Numbered from the stretch's first letter, positions 54,044 to 63,116 are shown. The stretch: DNA of 64,000 nt from an uncultured Bacteroidia bacterium (GCA_943789165.1 CALSTB010000005.1:341001-405000); one strand, 5' to 3'. Numbers and translations are program-made. The notes: generated by a model from the sequence alone, not told the origin.

Positions 54044-54970
54044 TTACTTTAAAGGGTAGCTATAGATTCCAGCACCGGTTCCTAACCACAACGTGTGATT
54101 TTCTTCTTTGGCAAGGCAGGTAACAAATTTGTGTCTCAGGTTCACATTGACTTGCGTTAACTCAACAAATTGGTCGTTAGAGTATTTAAAGAGACCTCGA
54201 TCTGAAGCAATGTACGCAGCATCATCAATTACGACCATATCTGTAGCCAGCATTGCAGATGGCAGTCTTCTGATCGTCCAGTTACCATTTTTTCGTATGT
54301 TTAAATATTTAGTGGTTAACGACCACAAATTGTCGTTTGAATCGACAACAAGTTGAACGTTTTCATAATTACCTTGAAATTCTTTTGAGATAGATCTAGG
54401 TGTTGGATCATTGACACTAATAAAAAACAAACCTTGTTGCTTCGTACCAACCCATACAGTGTCGTTGAATGCGACCATTGCTGTTTGAGCATTAGTGCCA
54501 AACCTAAAGTTTAGTGTACTGATTTGTTGTTCAATACCTTTCTGATTGTTGAAACGAATTCTTGTAGCCACTTGATTGCAATGCTGTCTTTGATAATCGA
54601 AGCCTACTAATCCTTCATCCTTTATAATAAATTGAACTATGTCATTGGCATAGTAATATAGGCCACCTCTTGAATCACCAATACAAACACGTCCGGTAGG
54701 TTGCGCTTGTATCTTAAAAATATCAAATACCTGTGAGTTGAATTTGTGATAATGTTTTTCACTACCGTCCCGCCTATCCATTACGACCAAAGCCTCTGGA
54801 CTGCTACTATAAACGAGTTGCATATCGCTGATGCCTAATTTGTGAATATTGCCGCTAGAAACAATTGTCGTTAACGGGTTGATGGGTTCAATAAGTGGAT
54901 CCTTTTTACACGACGAAGTAGTCAGTAAGGCAAGTACAATCCAAATTGTTATGGTCGATTGAAGCTTCAT
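54044..54970 (-). CDS. Beta-propeller lipoprotein of unknown function
   Basis: 308 residues. Lipobox Cys21 (LLTTSSC) then Lys-Lys-Asp. A propeller-like body with repeated short strand motifs resembling two-component-regulator propellers (DTVWVGTKQQGLFFIS, SNDNLWSLTTKYLN, HTLWLGTGAGIYSYPLK). It ends one strand from the stop, consistent with a complete propeller. No kinase domain is fused. Function not identified; protein- or glycan-binding is plausible. Confidence 0.75.
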   Translation of the reverse strand: MKLQSTITIWIVLALLTTSSCKKDPLIEPINPLTTIVSSGNIHKLGISDMQLVYSSSPEALVVMDRRDGSEKHYHKFNSQVFDIFKIQAQPTGRVCIGDSRGGLYYYANDIVQFIIKDEGLVGFDYQRQHCNQVATRIRFNNQKGIEQQISTLNFRFGTNAQTAMVAFNDTVWVGTKQQGLFFISVNDPTPRSISKEFQGNYENVQLVVDSNDNLWSLTTKYLNIRKNGNWTIRRLPSAMLATDMVVIDDAAYIASDRGLFKYSNDQFVELTQVNVNLRHKFVTCLAKEENHTLWLGTGAGIYSYPLK

Positions 54971-55033
54971 TTATTTGGTATAATATTAATTTAAAACAAG
55001 ATGTTATTTGAAGGCTTGCGGAAAATTTGACGT

Positions 55034-55315
55034 CTAATTTAAATTTACCGGCATTGTATAAGTGCTTGTGCTCGTCTCAAAATCGTAATTAACAGCTGAA
55101 ATTTTACCATAATGGGAAAACATTTGACACATGACTTTTATATAAAAGTTTGTAAAACGTTGGTAATTAGATAGTTGATGTGTGTAATCGCTTGGGTTAG
55201 AATCGTGGTACGTGAATTGAACTATAGTTAATGCATCTAGTCGCCCATCAAAAAATTGCTTATCAGCTTTTAAACCAAACAGACGAAATGTACTAAATAG
55301 TAATAATGATCTCAT
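55034..55315 (-). CDS. Small ORF of unknown function
   Basis: 93 residues without a signal peptide, Tyr/Phe-rich, no recognised family (FFDGRLDALTIVQFTYHDSN, FYIKVMCQMFSHYGKI). It sits alone between the propeller lipoprotein and the DUF2188 gene, with an AGTCTA/TAGACT inverted repeat at 55334-55349 upstream. Could be a real small gene or a remnant; coding evidence is only its open length and position. Confidence 0.35.
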   Translation of the reverse strand: MRSLLLFSTFRLFGLKADKQFFDGRLDALTIVQFTYHDSNPSDYTHQLSNYQRFTNFYIKVMCQMFSHYGKISAVNYDFETSTSTYTMPVNLN

Positions 55316-55333
55316 CGATCAACAAGTAAGTAG

Positions 55334-55349
55334 AGTCTAGTAGTAGACT
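55334..55349. repeat. Inverted repeat upstream of the small ORF
   Basis: AGTCTA-gtag-TAGACT, a 6-bp perfect stem with a 4-base loop, 19 bp upstream of the ORF at 55034-55315. Confidence 0.4.
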
Positions 55350-55371
55350 AAAAAATTATATCCATGCTTAT

Positions 55372-55404
55372 AAAAAGAGGAGTGTAGTAGCTCCTCTTTT
55401 TTTT
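55372..55404. terminator. Terminator after the DUF2188 gene
   Basis: AGAGGAG and CTCCTCT with an 8-base loop, flanked by A-runs on one side and a T8 run on the other, so it works in both directions. It ends the minus-strand DUF2188 transcript. Confidence 0.8.
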
Positions 55405-55415
55405 ATGCTTAACAT

Positions 55416-55703
55416 TTATTTATAACTGACGCGATCCCTTATCGTACCATCAGTACGATGAATGATCACACTTGATTTGTAATTTCTGGCAATGTCTTTT
55501 GCTCGATCAATAGCATCGTCCTGGTACTTGTATGTTCCAGTCAATCTCTCATTGCCCTCGCCTCGTACAGCCCACCCGTCCTCATGCGGCACAACATGTT
55601 GGTTGTGTGTTTGACGTGTACTCCTTGCATTTTTACGAAGGATTTGTTTTAAGATTTTCTTAATCAGATTGTACCAAAAACTCGATTCATTGATTTTAGC
55701 CAT
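55416..55703 (-). CDS. DUF2188 domain protein
   Basis: 95 residues. The C-terminal half has HVVPHEDGWAVRGEGNERL, YKYQDDAIDRAKDIARNY and VIIHRTDGTIRDRVSY, matching DUF2188, a short domain of unknown function often found in small stand-alone proteins. N-terminal part is Lys/Arg-rich. A terminator follows the gene. Located near the PPK2 pair on the same strand; any link to polyphosphate is not demonstrated. Confidence 0.85.
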   Translation of the reverse strand: MAKINESSFWYNLIKKILKQILRKNARSTRQTHNQHVVPHEDGWAVRGEGNERLTGTYKYQDDAIDRAKDIARNYKSSVIIHRTDGTIRDRVSYK

Positions 55704-55810
55704 GCTGGAGGATAATTATTGTCACTAATTGATAGGATAACCAAATATACGGAAATCAGATAATCCCATTTAAAACATTGGACTATCTAATGAAAGTTTT
55801 GGCTAACAGC

Positions 55811-56611
55811 TTATTCGGCCTCTGCTACTTCTTTATACGGTATGGTTTTTAAAATATGTTTCAGAGCAGTGATTCTAGCGACAGTTTTACGATTAGCATC
55901 GACCAAAACCCACGGAGCGCTTTCTGTATTTGTTTTTTCAAACATTTTAAGCTTGTAATCCGTATACTGATCCCAGAGTTCTTGCGCTTTTAGATCAACG
56001 GGGGTAATTTTCCATTTTTTCAGTGGACTTGCCTTAATCTCTTTAAACCTGTTGGCTTGTTCTTCTTTTGATATTGAGAAATAGAATTTAATTAAGTAGG
56101 TGTCAGATTCAATAATCATGCGTTCAAACTCATTGACTTGCCCCATGAATTTGTCGTATTCTTCTGGCGTACAGAACCCGTTTACTGGCTCGACAACGGC
56201 TCGGTTATACCAGCTCCTATCGAATAATACGATTTCTCCGGGTTTTGGTAGTTTGTTCACGTATCGCTGAAAATACCATTGACCTCTTTCTTCTTCATCG
56301 GGTTTAGGTAGAGCTACAATACGGAAATGGCGAGGATTTATGTGAGCCGTTATTCTACGTATGGCACCACCTTTTCCAGCAGCATCACGACCCTCAAAAA
56401 GGATAACCACTTTTTTATTGTTGTTAATGACCCAGTTTTGAAGATCCACTAAATGGGCTTGCAACTCTCTTAGTTCGATTTCATATTTTGCCATACGTAA
56501 CGCTTTTGGCAAATCCGTTTTGCGTTCAGAAAACAGATGCTTTAAACCAATAGGGGAATTAATAGTCGTAATATCTTCTTCCGAAAGTGTAAATCGTCGT
56601 GTAGTTGTCAT
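55811..56611 (-). CDS. Polyphosphate kinase 2 family protein (second of a tandem pair)
   Basis: 266 residues. Walker A FEGRDAAGKGGAIRR (about 72-86), lid and DRSWYNRAVVEPV Walker B region, and HINPRHFRIVALPKPDEEERGQWYFQRY, typical of class I PPK2 enzymes that make ADP or ATP from polyphosphate and the lower nucleotide. Starts 3 bp after the stop of the paralogue at 56615-57505, so both come from one transcript and probably arose by duplication. Donor or acceptor specificity not assignable. Confidence 0.93.
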   Translation of the reverse strand: MTTTRRFTLSEEDITTINSPIGLKHLFSERKTDLPKALRMAKYEIELRELQAHLVDLQNWVINNNKKVVILFEGRDAAGKGGAIRRITAHINPRHFRIVALPKPDEEERGQWYFQRYVNKLPKPGEIVLFDRSWYNRAVVEPVNGFCTPEEYDKFMGQVNEFERMIIESDTYLIKFYFSISKEEQANRFKEIKASPLKKWKITPVDLKAQELWDQYTDYKLKMFEKTNTESAPWVLVDANRKTVARITALKHILKTIPYKEVAEAE

Positions 56612-56614
56612 GGG

Positions 56615-57505
56615 TTAAATATCTATTTGTTCAACATGTCTGTGATACCGTTGTATCACATTGGGATCTGGAAATGTGGTTGTCTTGGCTCTCGTTTTTC
56701 CGGCATAATCAAAAAGAGAAAGTACGTGGCGCATGCTTTCAATTCTAGCTACTTTCTTTTGATTGGTCTTAACAATCGTCCATGGACTAAAAGTCGTATG
56801 TGTTTTTGAAAACATTTGTTCTTTGGAGAAGGTGTATTTATCCCACAAGTCTTGACCTTTTAAATCTACCGGACTGAATTTCCATATTTTTAATGGGTTT
56901 GTTAATCGAGACTCAAACCGTTTGGCTTGTTCTTCCTTAGAAATTGAAAACCAAAACTTGATAAGAAAGACCCCATCTTCATACAACATGTGTTCAAATT
57001 CAGTGACTTGAGCCATGAATTTGTCGTATTGTTTTTTGTTACAAAAGCCCATCACAGGTTCAACAACAGCCCGGTTGTACCAACTTCGGTCAAAGAATAC
57101 AATTTCACCTGGATTGGGTAATTCTTTAATGTACCTTCTGAAATACCATTGTCCGAACTCAACCTCTGTTGGTTTCGACAATGCCACAATTCGCATTGAC
57201 CGTGGGTTTAGATGTTCGGTAAACCTTTTGATTGAACCACCTTTGCCAGCGGCATCCCGTCCTTCAAAAATGACGGCAATACGCAATTTATGTTTGGCTA
57301 CCCACTGTTGAAGATTCACCAGTTCTGCTTGCAAGAGTCTTAACTCTTCTTCATACCGAATATTCCTTTCGATTTTTTTTAAATCGGCGTTTTTAGCCTT
57401 TGCAATCTCTAAGAGTTGTTTCCTTTTTTTTACTTTCAGTAATTCTTCCTCTGTAAACATGTAAAGTGATTCTGTTTTGTTCCGTAAAGTTAAATAGAAG
57501 GTCAT
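56615..57505 (-). CDS. Polyphosphate kinase 2 family protein (first of a tandem pair)
   Basis: 296 residues as read; an ATG at residue 16 (57460) is more likely the start, since TAACTTTA in the preceding codons resembles the -7 box. Walker A FEGRDAAGKGGSIKR, ALSKPTEVEFGQWYFRRY, DRSWYNRAVVEPV and KFWFSISKEEQ are all present. It lies upstream of its paralogue with a 3-bp gap. Longer C-terminal tail (about 25 residues, YHRHVEQIDI) than the paralogue. Confidence 0.92.
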   Translation of the reverse strand: MTFYLTLRNKTESLYMFTEEELLKVKKRKQLLEIAKAKNADLKKIERNIRYEEELRLLQAELVNLQQWVAKHKLRIAVIFEGRDAAGKGGSIKRFTEHLNPRSMRIVALSKPTEVEFGQWYFRRYIKELPNPGEIVFFDRSWYNRAVVEPVMGFCNKKQYDKFMAQVTEFEHMLYEDGVFLIKFWFSISKEEQAKRFESRLTNPLKIWKFSPVDLKGQDLWDKYTFSKEQMFSKTHTTFSPWTIVKTNQKKVARIESMRHVLSLFDYAGKTRAKTTTFPDPNVIQRYHRHVEQIDI

Positions 57506-57798
57506 GACTGCTTAAGTTCAACAAACTGATATTGATCAGAATAGATACTGTTATTTTTGGTTTGATAGATTATTATGTGCCCATTAGAGAGTCATGATTG
57601 ACAGATGTAGAAGAATCTAACAAGGTCTAAATGATAGAGTAATTAAGGTCTGAATGAACATGGAGTAATTAAAATATAAGTAGGTTTAATGAGCAGTTTA
57701 GTCCTTCTTTCTTTGATCAAGAAAAGTACGAAACTGGACTGAAACAGTTGGCTGGTTAGTGTTTCGTATATTCGTACAGGTCCATTATCATCATCCGT
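57506..57798. other. Intergenic region upstream of the surface-fibre locus
   Basis: About 290 bp with no ORF of note. It holds the imperfect tandem repeat at 57624-57672 and a TATATTCG box (57767-57774, one mismatch to TAnnTTTG) 25 nt before the ATG at 57799. Confidence 0.7.
57624..57672 (+). repeat. Imperfect adjacent direct repeats upstream of the fibre gene
   Basis: Units 57624-57646 and 57647-57672 share GGTCT(A/G)AATGA and a 3' GAGTAATTAA. They are adjacent and upstream of the -7 box, as activator sites often are. Confidence 0.5.
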
Positions 57799-60700
57799 AT
57801 GAAAAAGTGTAGTCTGTTAATACTGTTCGCTGTATTATTTTCAATCAATCAAAACCTTTTCGCTCAAAACATTGGTATCAATGAAACAGGAGCATTACCA
57901 GATAAATCAGCCATGTTAGACGTCAGTTCTGTCAATGGCGGTATGCTCGTCCCACGTATGACGAAAGTCCAAAAAATGGCGATAGGCAGTCCAGCCAACG
58001 GCCTTTTGGTATACCAAACGGACGATACTATTGGGTTCTGGTACTACAACCAAACCACCTGGATTCCTGTGATGTGGTCGATAACTGCTGGAAATGGACT
58101 TACTGGTGGACAGATTTATTCAAATGGAACCATCGATTTGGCCAATACAACTGTAGCTCCGGGGACCTACGGGAATACAGACAGTATGCCGACCTTCACT
58201 GTAAATGCCATGGGGCAATTGACCTTTGCAGGATTAATTCCAATCGCAGATAGAGACAGCACTAATGAATTGCAAAAACTAACCTTTAGTAACGACACCC
58301 TTTTTTTAAGTCAGGACTCATTTGTCGTTCTTAATTACGATCGAGATACTTTGAATGAAATACAGCGTTTGACATTTTCAAATGATACGGTATACTTAAG
58401 TAAGGATTCATTTTTTGTGTTTCCGCCGTACGACAAAGACTCTACAAATGAGTTGCAGCACTTGTCTTACAGAAACGATACGCTTTTTTTAAGCCTAGAC
58501 ACTTTTTTGGTGATGTCAAAATTTGACCAAGATTGGATTGGCTATAACACTGGATCCATGTACAATGGGTCATTCAACGACAAAATCGGTATTGGAACAA
58601 CAACGCCCGAATTTGCGTTAACCATCGAACGTTCAGGCACTTATACGGATGGGGGCATCATGGCCAAGGGTATTTACAACGTCGGGGCACAGCTAACCAC
58701 AACAGGTACTGGTACGCGTATGTTTTGGTACCCTAGGAAAGCCGCATTTAGAGCAGGTTATACAGTTAACAATAATTGGGATAACGATAGTATAGGCGGG
58801 TACTCCACCGCATTTGGATTCAGTACCAAAGCCAAAGGAACATATTCAACTTCTTTGGGTTACGGTTCCGAAGCAACTGGTGTTACCACCTTTAGTTCAG
58901 GTGTTAATACGAAAGCGAGAGGGAATTACAGTTCTGCCCATGGGTATTACAGCACGGCGGATGGACTCTATTCACATATTTTGGGGAATTACAGTTCAGC
59001 AGAGGGAGATTACTCCATGGTATTTGGACATTATGACACAGTCACTGGTTATGTGTCGACGTCAATTGGTGCGTATAACGACGTGAGTGGGGATTATGCT
59101 TACGTACTGGGAAGATCCAATGAAGTGACAGGAAATTATGGGACAACCGTTGGTTACAACAATACCAATTCTGCGTATTCTGGTTTTGCCTCTGGTTATT
59201 CCAATGTTTTGGAAGGCAATTATTCTTTTGTAGGAGGAAACTTAAGTTACGTAAGTGGGCTGTATGCTATGGCATACGGATATTTAGATAGCGTAACTGG
59301 AAATTATGCTGTTGCTATGGGATATCGAAATAAGTCATTAGGTTCCTCATCAACAACCACCGGTTTGTTCAACGTTGCCTCAGGTACAGGGTCATTTGCC
59401 ACTGGTTACCTTAACAATGTTGAAGGTGATTATGCTGTTGCACTAGGTCGGAGTGGAGAATCCATTTCAGATTATTCGGTTACAGCAGGTTTTTTTAACA
59501 CAACAACAGGAAGTTACGCCGTGGCGTTGGGGGGATATAACAAAGCCAATGGAACAAGTTCCGTAGCCATTGGATATGGAGACTCGGCCAAAGGAAATAA
59601 TTCTGTGGCAATCGGGTATTTGGTAAAAGCCACAGACTTAAGTTCTGTAGCAATTGGCCGACAAACCGTAGCAGACGGCGATAGAGGAACAGCTATTGGT
59701 CTTTTAGATTCAGCTTCTGGGTACGGTTCATTGGCAATTGGCTCATACAACAAAACATCTGGAACGTTTTCAACTGCTATTGGTACAAGAGCTACCGCCA
59801 CTGGTTATGGGGCACTTGCCAAAGGTTGGTTAAGTCTTGCTTCTGGGAATTATTCCATTGCAGAAGGAGCTTCTTCAATTGCCAGCGGTGATTATTCACA
59901 ATCACGAGGTTATTTGTCAAAAGCACAAGGAGATTATTCAACCGCAATGGGTTCATATTCAGTGGCATCGGGTCAACACTCCTCAACTCTTGGCTATGCG
60001 GATTCTGCCAAAAACACGTATTCCATCGCAATTGGTTTTAGTTGTAAATCTTCAGCAAACTATGCGTTGGCAATGGGGGATAGGTCTATTTCTACTGGGT
60101 CTAGTTCGTATTCCTACGGATATCGAGATTCGGCTACTGGACAATATTCATCAGCTTTTGGTGCATATTCAAAAACCTCTGCCACATATGCAATCACTTT
60201 AGGATCGTATACCAAGGCATCCGGTTATGGTTCAATTGCACAAGGTTGGAATACACGCGCAAGTGGTTCATATGCGTCGTCGTTCGGTTATAACACGGAA
60301 GCATCAGGGTATAATGCAAAATCGTCTGGTTACTCAACCGTGGCATCTGGAGATTACTCAAGTAGTCAGGGATATCAATCCATTGCTTCAGGAGATCACG
60401 CCAATGCCACTGGATATTTAGACACGGCTAGTGGGGTGATGAGTACGGCTATAGGATACAGGAGTAATGCAAGTGGTAATTATTCGACTGTTATCGGAAG
60501 CTATGGTTCAACGGCAGGATATCAAGGTGCCATGATTCTTAATGATGTTAGTTCGTCATCTATGGTCTACAGTTCTGTCACAAATCAGTTTACCTCACGG
60601 TTTGCTGGTGGGTATAGATTGTATAGCAACACCGGACTAACGACTGGAGTTACTTTAGCCGCTGGAGGAACAAGTTGGAGTTCTATTTCAGATAGTCGTG

Positions 60701-61026
60701 CGAAAGAAGATATTACAGACCTGCAGTATGGATTGGCGGAAGTGTTACAACTGTCGCCAGCGCGATATCGGTACATCGGAAATGACAAAGAATCAATTGG
60801 TTTTATAGCACAAGAAGTAGTCCATATCCTACCTGAGATTGTAGAAGTCCCAGAGGATTCAACTGAATACATGAGTATTCGGTATACCGAAATGATTCCA
60901 GTGCTTACCAAGGCGATTCAGGAATTATCTGTACAAAACCAACAATTGGCGGACTTGTTAGCCAAACAGCAAGAAGAGTTGAATGGGTTAAAAGCACAAA
61001 TGGAAACCTCAATGATTGGTGAATAA
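57799..61026 (+). CDS. Surface fibre protein: NELQ repeats, 41 YadA-head repeats, S74 intramolecular chaperone
   Basis: 1075 residues. Signal peptide about 1-23 (NQNLFAQ). Three about 30-residue repeats of D.DSTNELQ.L....NDTLFLS (residues 151-242). Then 41 uninterrupted 14-residue repeats (residues 340-913) of the YadA-head type (GxxSxAxGxYSxAx). A C-terminal peptidase S74 chaperone (about 950-1075) with the self-cleavage site Ser964-Asp965 and Lys969 in SDSRAK, followed by a coiled coil (about 1035-1070). Predicted trimeric stalk that folds with its chaperone and is cut. The type B sorting gene follows 2 bp later. Confidence 0.9.
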   Translation: MKKCSLLILFAVLFSINQNLFAQNIGINETGALPDKSAMLDVSSVNGGMLVPRMTKVQKMAIGSPANGLLVYQTDDTIGFWYYNQTTWIPVMWSITAGNGLTGGQIYSNGTIDLANTTVAPGTYGNTDSMPTFTVNAMGQLTFAGLIPIADRDSTNELQKLTFSNDTLFLSQDSFVVLNYDRDTLNEIQRLTFSNDTVYLSKDSFFVFPPYDKDSTNELQHLSYRNDTLFLSLDTFLVMSKFDQDWIGYNTGSMYNGSFNDKIGIGTTTPEFALTIERSGTYTDGGIMAKGIYNVGAQLTTTGTGTRMFWYPRKAAFRAGYTVNNNWDNDSIGGYSTAFGFSTKAKGTYSTSLGYGSEATGVTTFSSGVNTKARGNYSSAHGYYSTADGLYSHILGNYSSAEGDYSMVFGHYDTVTGYVSTSIGAYNDVSGDYAYVLGRSNEVTGNYGTTVGYNNTNSAYSGFASGYSNVLEGNYSFVGGNLSYVSGLYAMAYGYLDSVTGNYAVAMGYRNKSLGSSSTTTGLFNVASGTGSFATGYLNNVEGDYAVALGRSGESISDYSVTAGFFNTTTGSYAVALGGYNKANGTSSVAIGYGDSAKGNNSVAIGYLVKATDLSSVAIGRQTVADGDRGTAIGLLDSASGYGSLAIGSYNKTSGTFSTAIGTRATATGYGALAKGWLSLASGNYSIAEGASSIASGDYSQSRGYLSKAQGDYSTAMGSYSVASGQHSSTLGYADSAKNTYSIAIGFSCKSSANYALAMGDRSISTGSSSYSYGYRDSATGQYSSAFGAYSKTSATYAITLGSYTKASGYGSIAQGWNTRASGSYASSFGYNTEASGYNAKSSGYSTVASGDYSSSQGYQSIASGDHANATGYLDTASGVMSTAIGYRSNASGNYSTVIGSYGSTAGYQGAMILNDVSSSSMVYSSVTNQFTSRFAGGYRLYSNTGLTTGVTLAAGGTSWSSISDSRAKEDITDLQYGLAEVLQLSPARYRYIGNDKESIGFIAQEVVHILPEIVEVPEDSTEYMSIRYTEMIPVLTKAIQELSVQNQQLADLLAKQQEELNGLKAQMETSMIGE
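58249..58525 (+). repeat. Three about 90-bp repeats (NELQ/NDTLFLS unit)
   Basis: Start codons of the repeats at 58249, 58339 and 58432 (residues 151, 181, 212). They separate the N-terminal region from the 42-bp repeat block. Confidence 0.75.
58816..60537 (+). repeat. 41 tandem 42-bp repeats encoding YadA-head units
   Basis: Every unit starts at a Gly codon and is exactly 42 bp; the first begins at 58816 and the 41st at 60496 (40 x 42 = 1680 bp later). Units vary in sequence but not in length; no indel was seen. Confidence 0.92.
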
Positions 61027-61028
61027 GA

Positions 61029-62831
61029 ATGGCATTGCGTAGAATCACATATAGCCTTTTAGTTTTATTCCTAAGCCAGTTTAGTGCTTTTGGACAAGGC
61101 TTGGTGCAATGTGGCGGACACATCGTATTTGACAATGGTGGGCATGTAGTCGTTGATGGTTCAGGCGACTATTATGATACGCTCAATGGACAAATCACCA
61201 TGGTAAATGCTGGTACAATCTGGCTGCCTGGTGATTGGGAAAACGCTAGCGGCGGACCTGTTTTTACAACCAACGACGGACGGGTATCACTTAATGGGGG
61301 GACTCAATTCATTAAAGGGTCAAGTTTGACGAAATTTCCAAGCGTTGCTATGCTAGGATCTGGAGATAAATACTTAGAAACAAGTACGTTAATTGGTGGC
61401 GGATTTAATAGTGGGGGCAATGGTCAACTCATTTGTAGCAATAAACGACTTTGGTTAAATAATCAAACTTTGACCATCAATAATTCAGCTACAAACGCGA
61501 TTACACAGACTACAGGCGGCATTGTCTCAGAAACAGATAATACTTTAGGGTATGGTACTGTAGAATGGGTAATTCGGAACAATACCGGTAATTATACCGT
61601 GCCATTTCAAACAGTTTTAAGCAATGCAATCCCTATACAATTTGTTGTTTCTTCGGCTGGTGTAAGCGTCAGTGATTCGGGTTATGTATCTATATCGACC
61701 TATCCAACCACGACCAATGCCCTACCAAACAACCGAGTTTTGCCGACAGGTGTTACCAACACTATGAACGAGTTTGGCAGAGAAAACGCAGCCAAATTGT
61801 TAGATCGGTATTGGGTTATGGGTAGCAATGGGTATACCTCAGAACCATCAGGAAATACAGTGTTTGGTTATCGAGATAGTGAATGGGACGGTAGCGCGGG
61901 AAGTTCGAATGATATTGTCGAGTCAAATCTGAGACCAATTCCATATGATTTTGTCTCAAACCAATGGGATTATTCACGGAATGGTGCTAATAACGCGACA
62001 GGAAACAGAGCAACGATTGGACTGACCTCATACAGAGGAATTTGGACTTTAGCCGATTCTACTATTTGTCCAAAGGCATTGTTTTCATGGGAAGGCAATT
62101 GTGTTTTGTCACCTATTCGTTTTACCGATAATAGCACGATTACCAAGGGGACAATTGAATCCTGGGATTGGCAATTTGGGGATGGATATACTTCAAGCCT
62201 ACAAAACACTTTACACATGTATCCAACGGCAGGTGTGTATCCTGTACAATTGAAAGTAGTGGGCAATTCTGGATGTCCCGATTCATTGGAAATACCACTG
62301 ACCATTGATGCAAAGGCATTAGCCGATTTCACTATTGAAGACGATCCATTGGTGGATATTCCGACACAGTTCACCTCTTTGAGTCAAAACGCAACTTCAT
62401 GGGATTGGGATTTTGGTGATTTCAATTCTGACAACATAGAACATCCTAAGCACACCTATCAAGAGGAGGGGAGTTTTGATGTTGTTTTAATTGCCAACAA
62501 CAATGCCAATTGCCCTGATACCATTATTAAAAGCATCGAGGTAAACCTACCAAGTTTGTTTTTGGTGCCAACGGCTTTTAGTCCTGGGACTAAAGACAAT
62601 ATCAATACCTACTTTGGACTTACTACGTTGCAACGGGTTTCAGAATATACCATGACTGTTTATAACCGTTGGGGAGAACAAGTATTTTCTTCGGATGATG
62701 TGTCTAAACAGTGGGATGGAACGTATTTAGGAAAACCTGTTCCTTCTGGATCATACCTATATATTATTTGGTTTAGAGACAGAACGATGAAGGGACATGC
62801 GTTGAATGGTTCGGTTCTACTTATACGTTAA
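61029..62831 (+). CDS. Surface protein with PKD domains and T9SS type B sorting domain
   Basis: 600 residues. Signal peptide about 1-22 (SAFGQ), a beta-rich N-terminal region (about 25-350) without a recognised family, a Cys-containing segment, two PKD domains (about 375-425, WDWQFGDGYTS; about 460-510, WDWDFGDFNSD) and a gliding-motility/type B sorting domain (about 512-600, LFLVPTAFSPGTKDNINTYFG, VYNRWGEQVF, WDGTYLGKPV). Starts 2 bp after the fibre gene, so translated with it; a likely partner or anchor. Confidence 0.88.
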   Translation: MALRRITYSLLVLFLSQFSAFGQGLVQCGGHIVFDNGGHVVVDGSGDYYDTLNGQITMVNAGTIWLPGDWENASGGPVFTTNDGRVSLNGGTQFIKGSSLTKFPSVAMLGSGDKYLETSTLIGGGFNSGGNGQLICSNKRLWLNNQTLTINNSATNAITQTTGGIVSETDNTLGYGTVEWVIRNNTGNYTVPFQTVLSNAIPIQFVVSSAGVSVSDSGYVSISTYPTTTNALPNNRVLPTGVTNTMNEFGRENAAKLLDRYWVMGSNGYTSEPSGNTVFGYRDSEWDGSAGSSNDIVESNLRPIPYDFVSNQWDYSRNGANNATGNRATIGLTSYRGIWTLADSTICPKALFSWEGNCVLSPIRFTDNSTITKGTIESWDWQFGDGYTSSLQNTLHMYPTAGVYPVQLKVVGNSGCPDSLEIPLTIDAKALADFTIEDDPLVDIPTQFTSLSQNATSWDWDFGDFNSDNIEHPKHTYQEEGSFDVVLIANNNANCPDTIIKSIEVNLPSLFLVPTAFSPGTKDNINTYFGLTTLQRVSEYTMTVYNRWGEQVFSSDDVSKQWDGTYLGKPVPSGSYLYIIWFRDRTMKGHALNGSVLLIR

Positions 62832-63103
62832 ATAATCCTGCACTTTTCATATAAATAGTTGATTCTATTTTAGTTATCGTACCTTACACCGGTCCAACAT
62901 ATTTAGTAGTGTAGTTTATGGTTAAACTTTTAACGAATACAATAAATTACGCTTCTATAAGCCAAACAAGTGTAAAATCAGTTTCAAATAGAAAAAATCT
63001 ACTTCTTAAATCATACATACTTCTAGGTCTAATAAGCGTTTTGGTCGCCGACAACCATTGATTTGTGACAAGACAGACCGTGTTTTCTATTCCCGATTTC
63101 TCT
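62832..63103. other. Intergenic region before the PNGase F-like gene
   Basis: About 270 bp, AT-rich, no ORF of note. A weak GTTAAA-ct-TTTAAC repeat occurs near 62921-62934. The promoter box of the next gene is at 63104-63111. Nothing else seen. Confidence 0.6.
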
Positions 63104-63111
63104 TACATTTG
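63104..63111 (+). promoter_or_regulatory. -7 promoter box of the PNGase F-like gene (near-leaderless)
   Basis: TACATTTG matches TAnnTTTG and ends 6 nt before the ATG at 63117. Confidence 0.6.
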
Positions 63112-63116
63112 AAGCA

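Noticed and set aside
57506..57798. tRNA or small RNA genes in intergenic regions
   Set aside because: No cloverleaf or conserved RNA structure seen in any gap by reading.
59514..60421. Minus- and plus-strand ORFs in the 42-bp repeat region
   Set aside because: Open frames produced by the repeat period, not independent genes.
58816..60537. CRISPR array
   Set aside because: Repeats are in frame, coding, 42 bp with no conserved spacer-repeat alternation.
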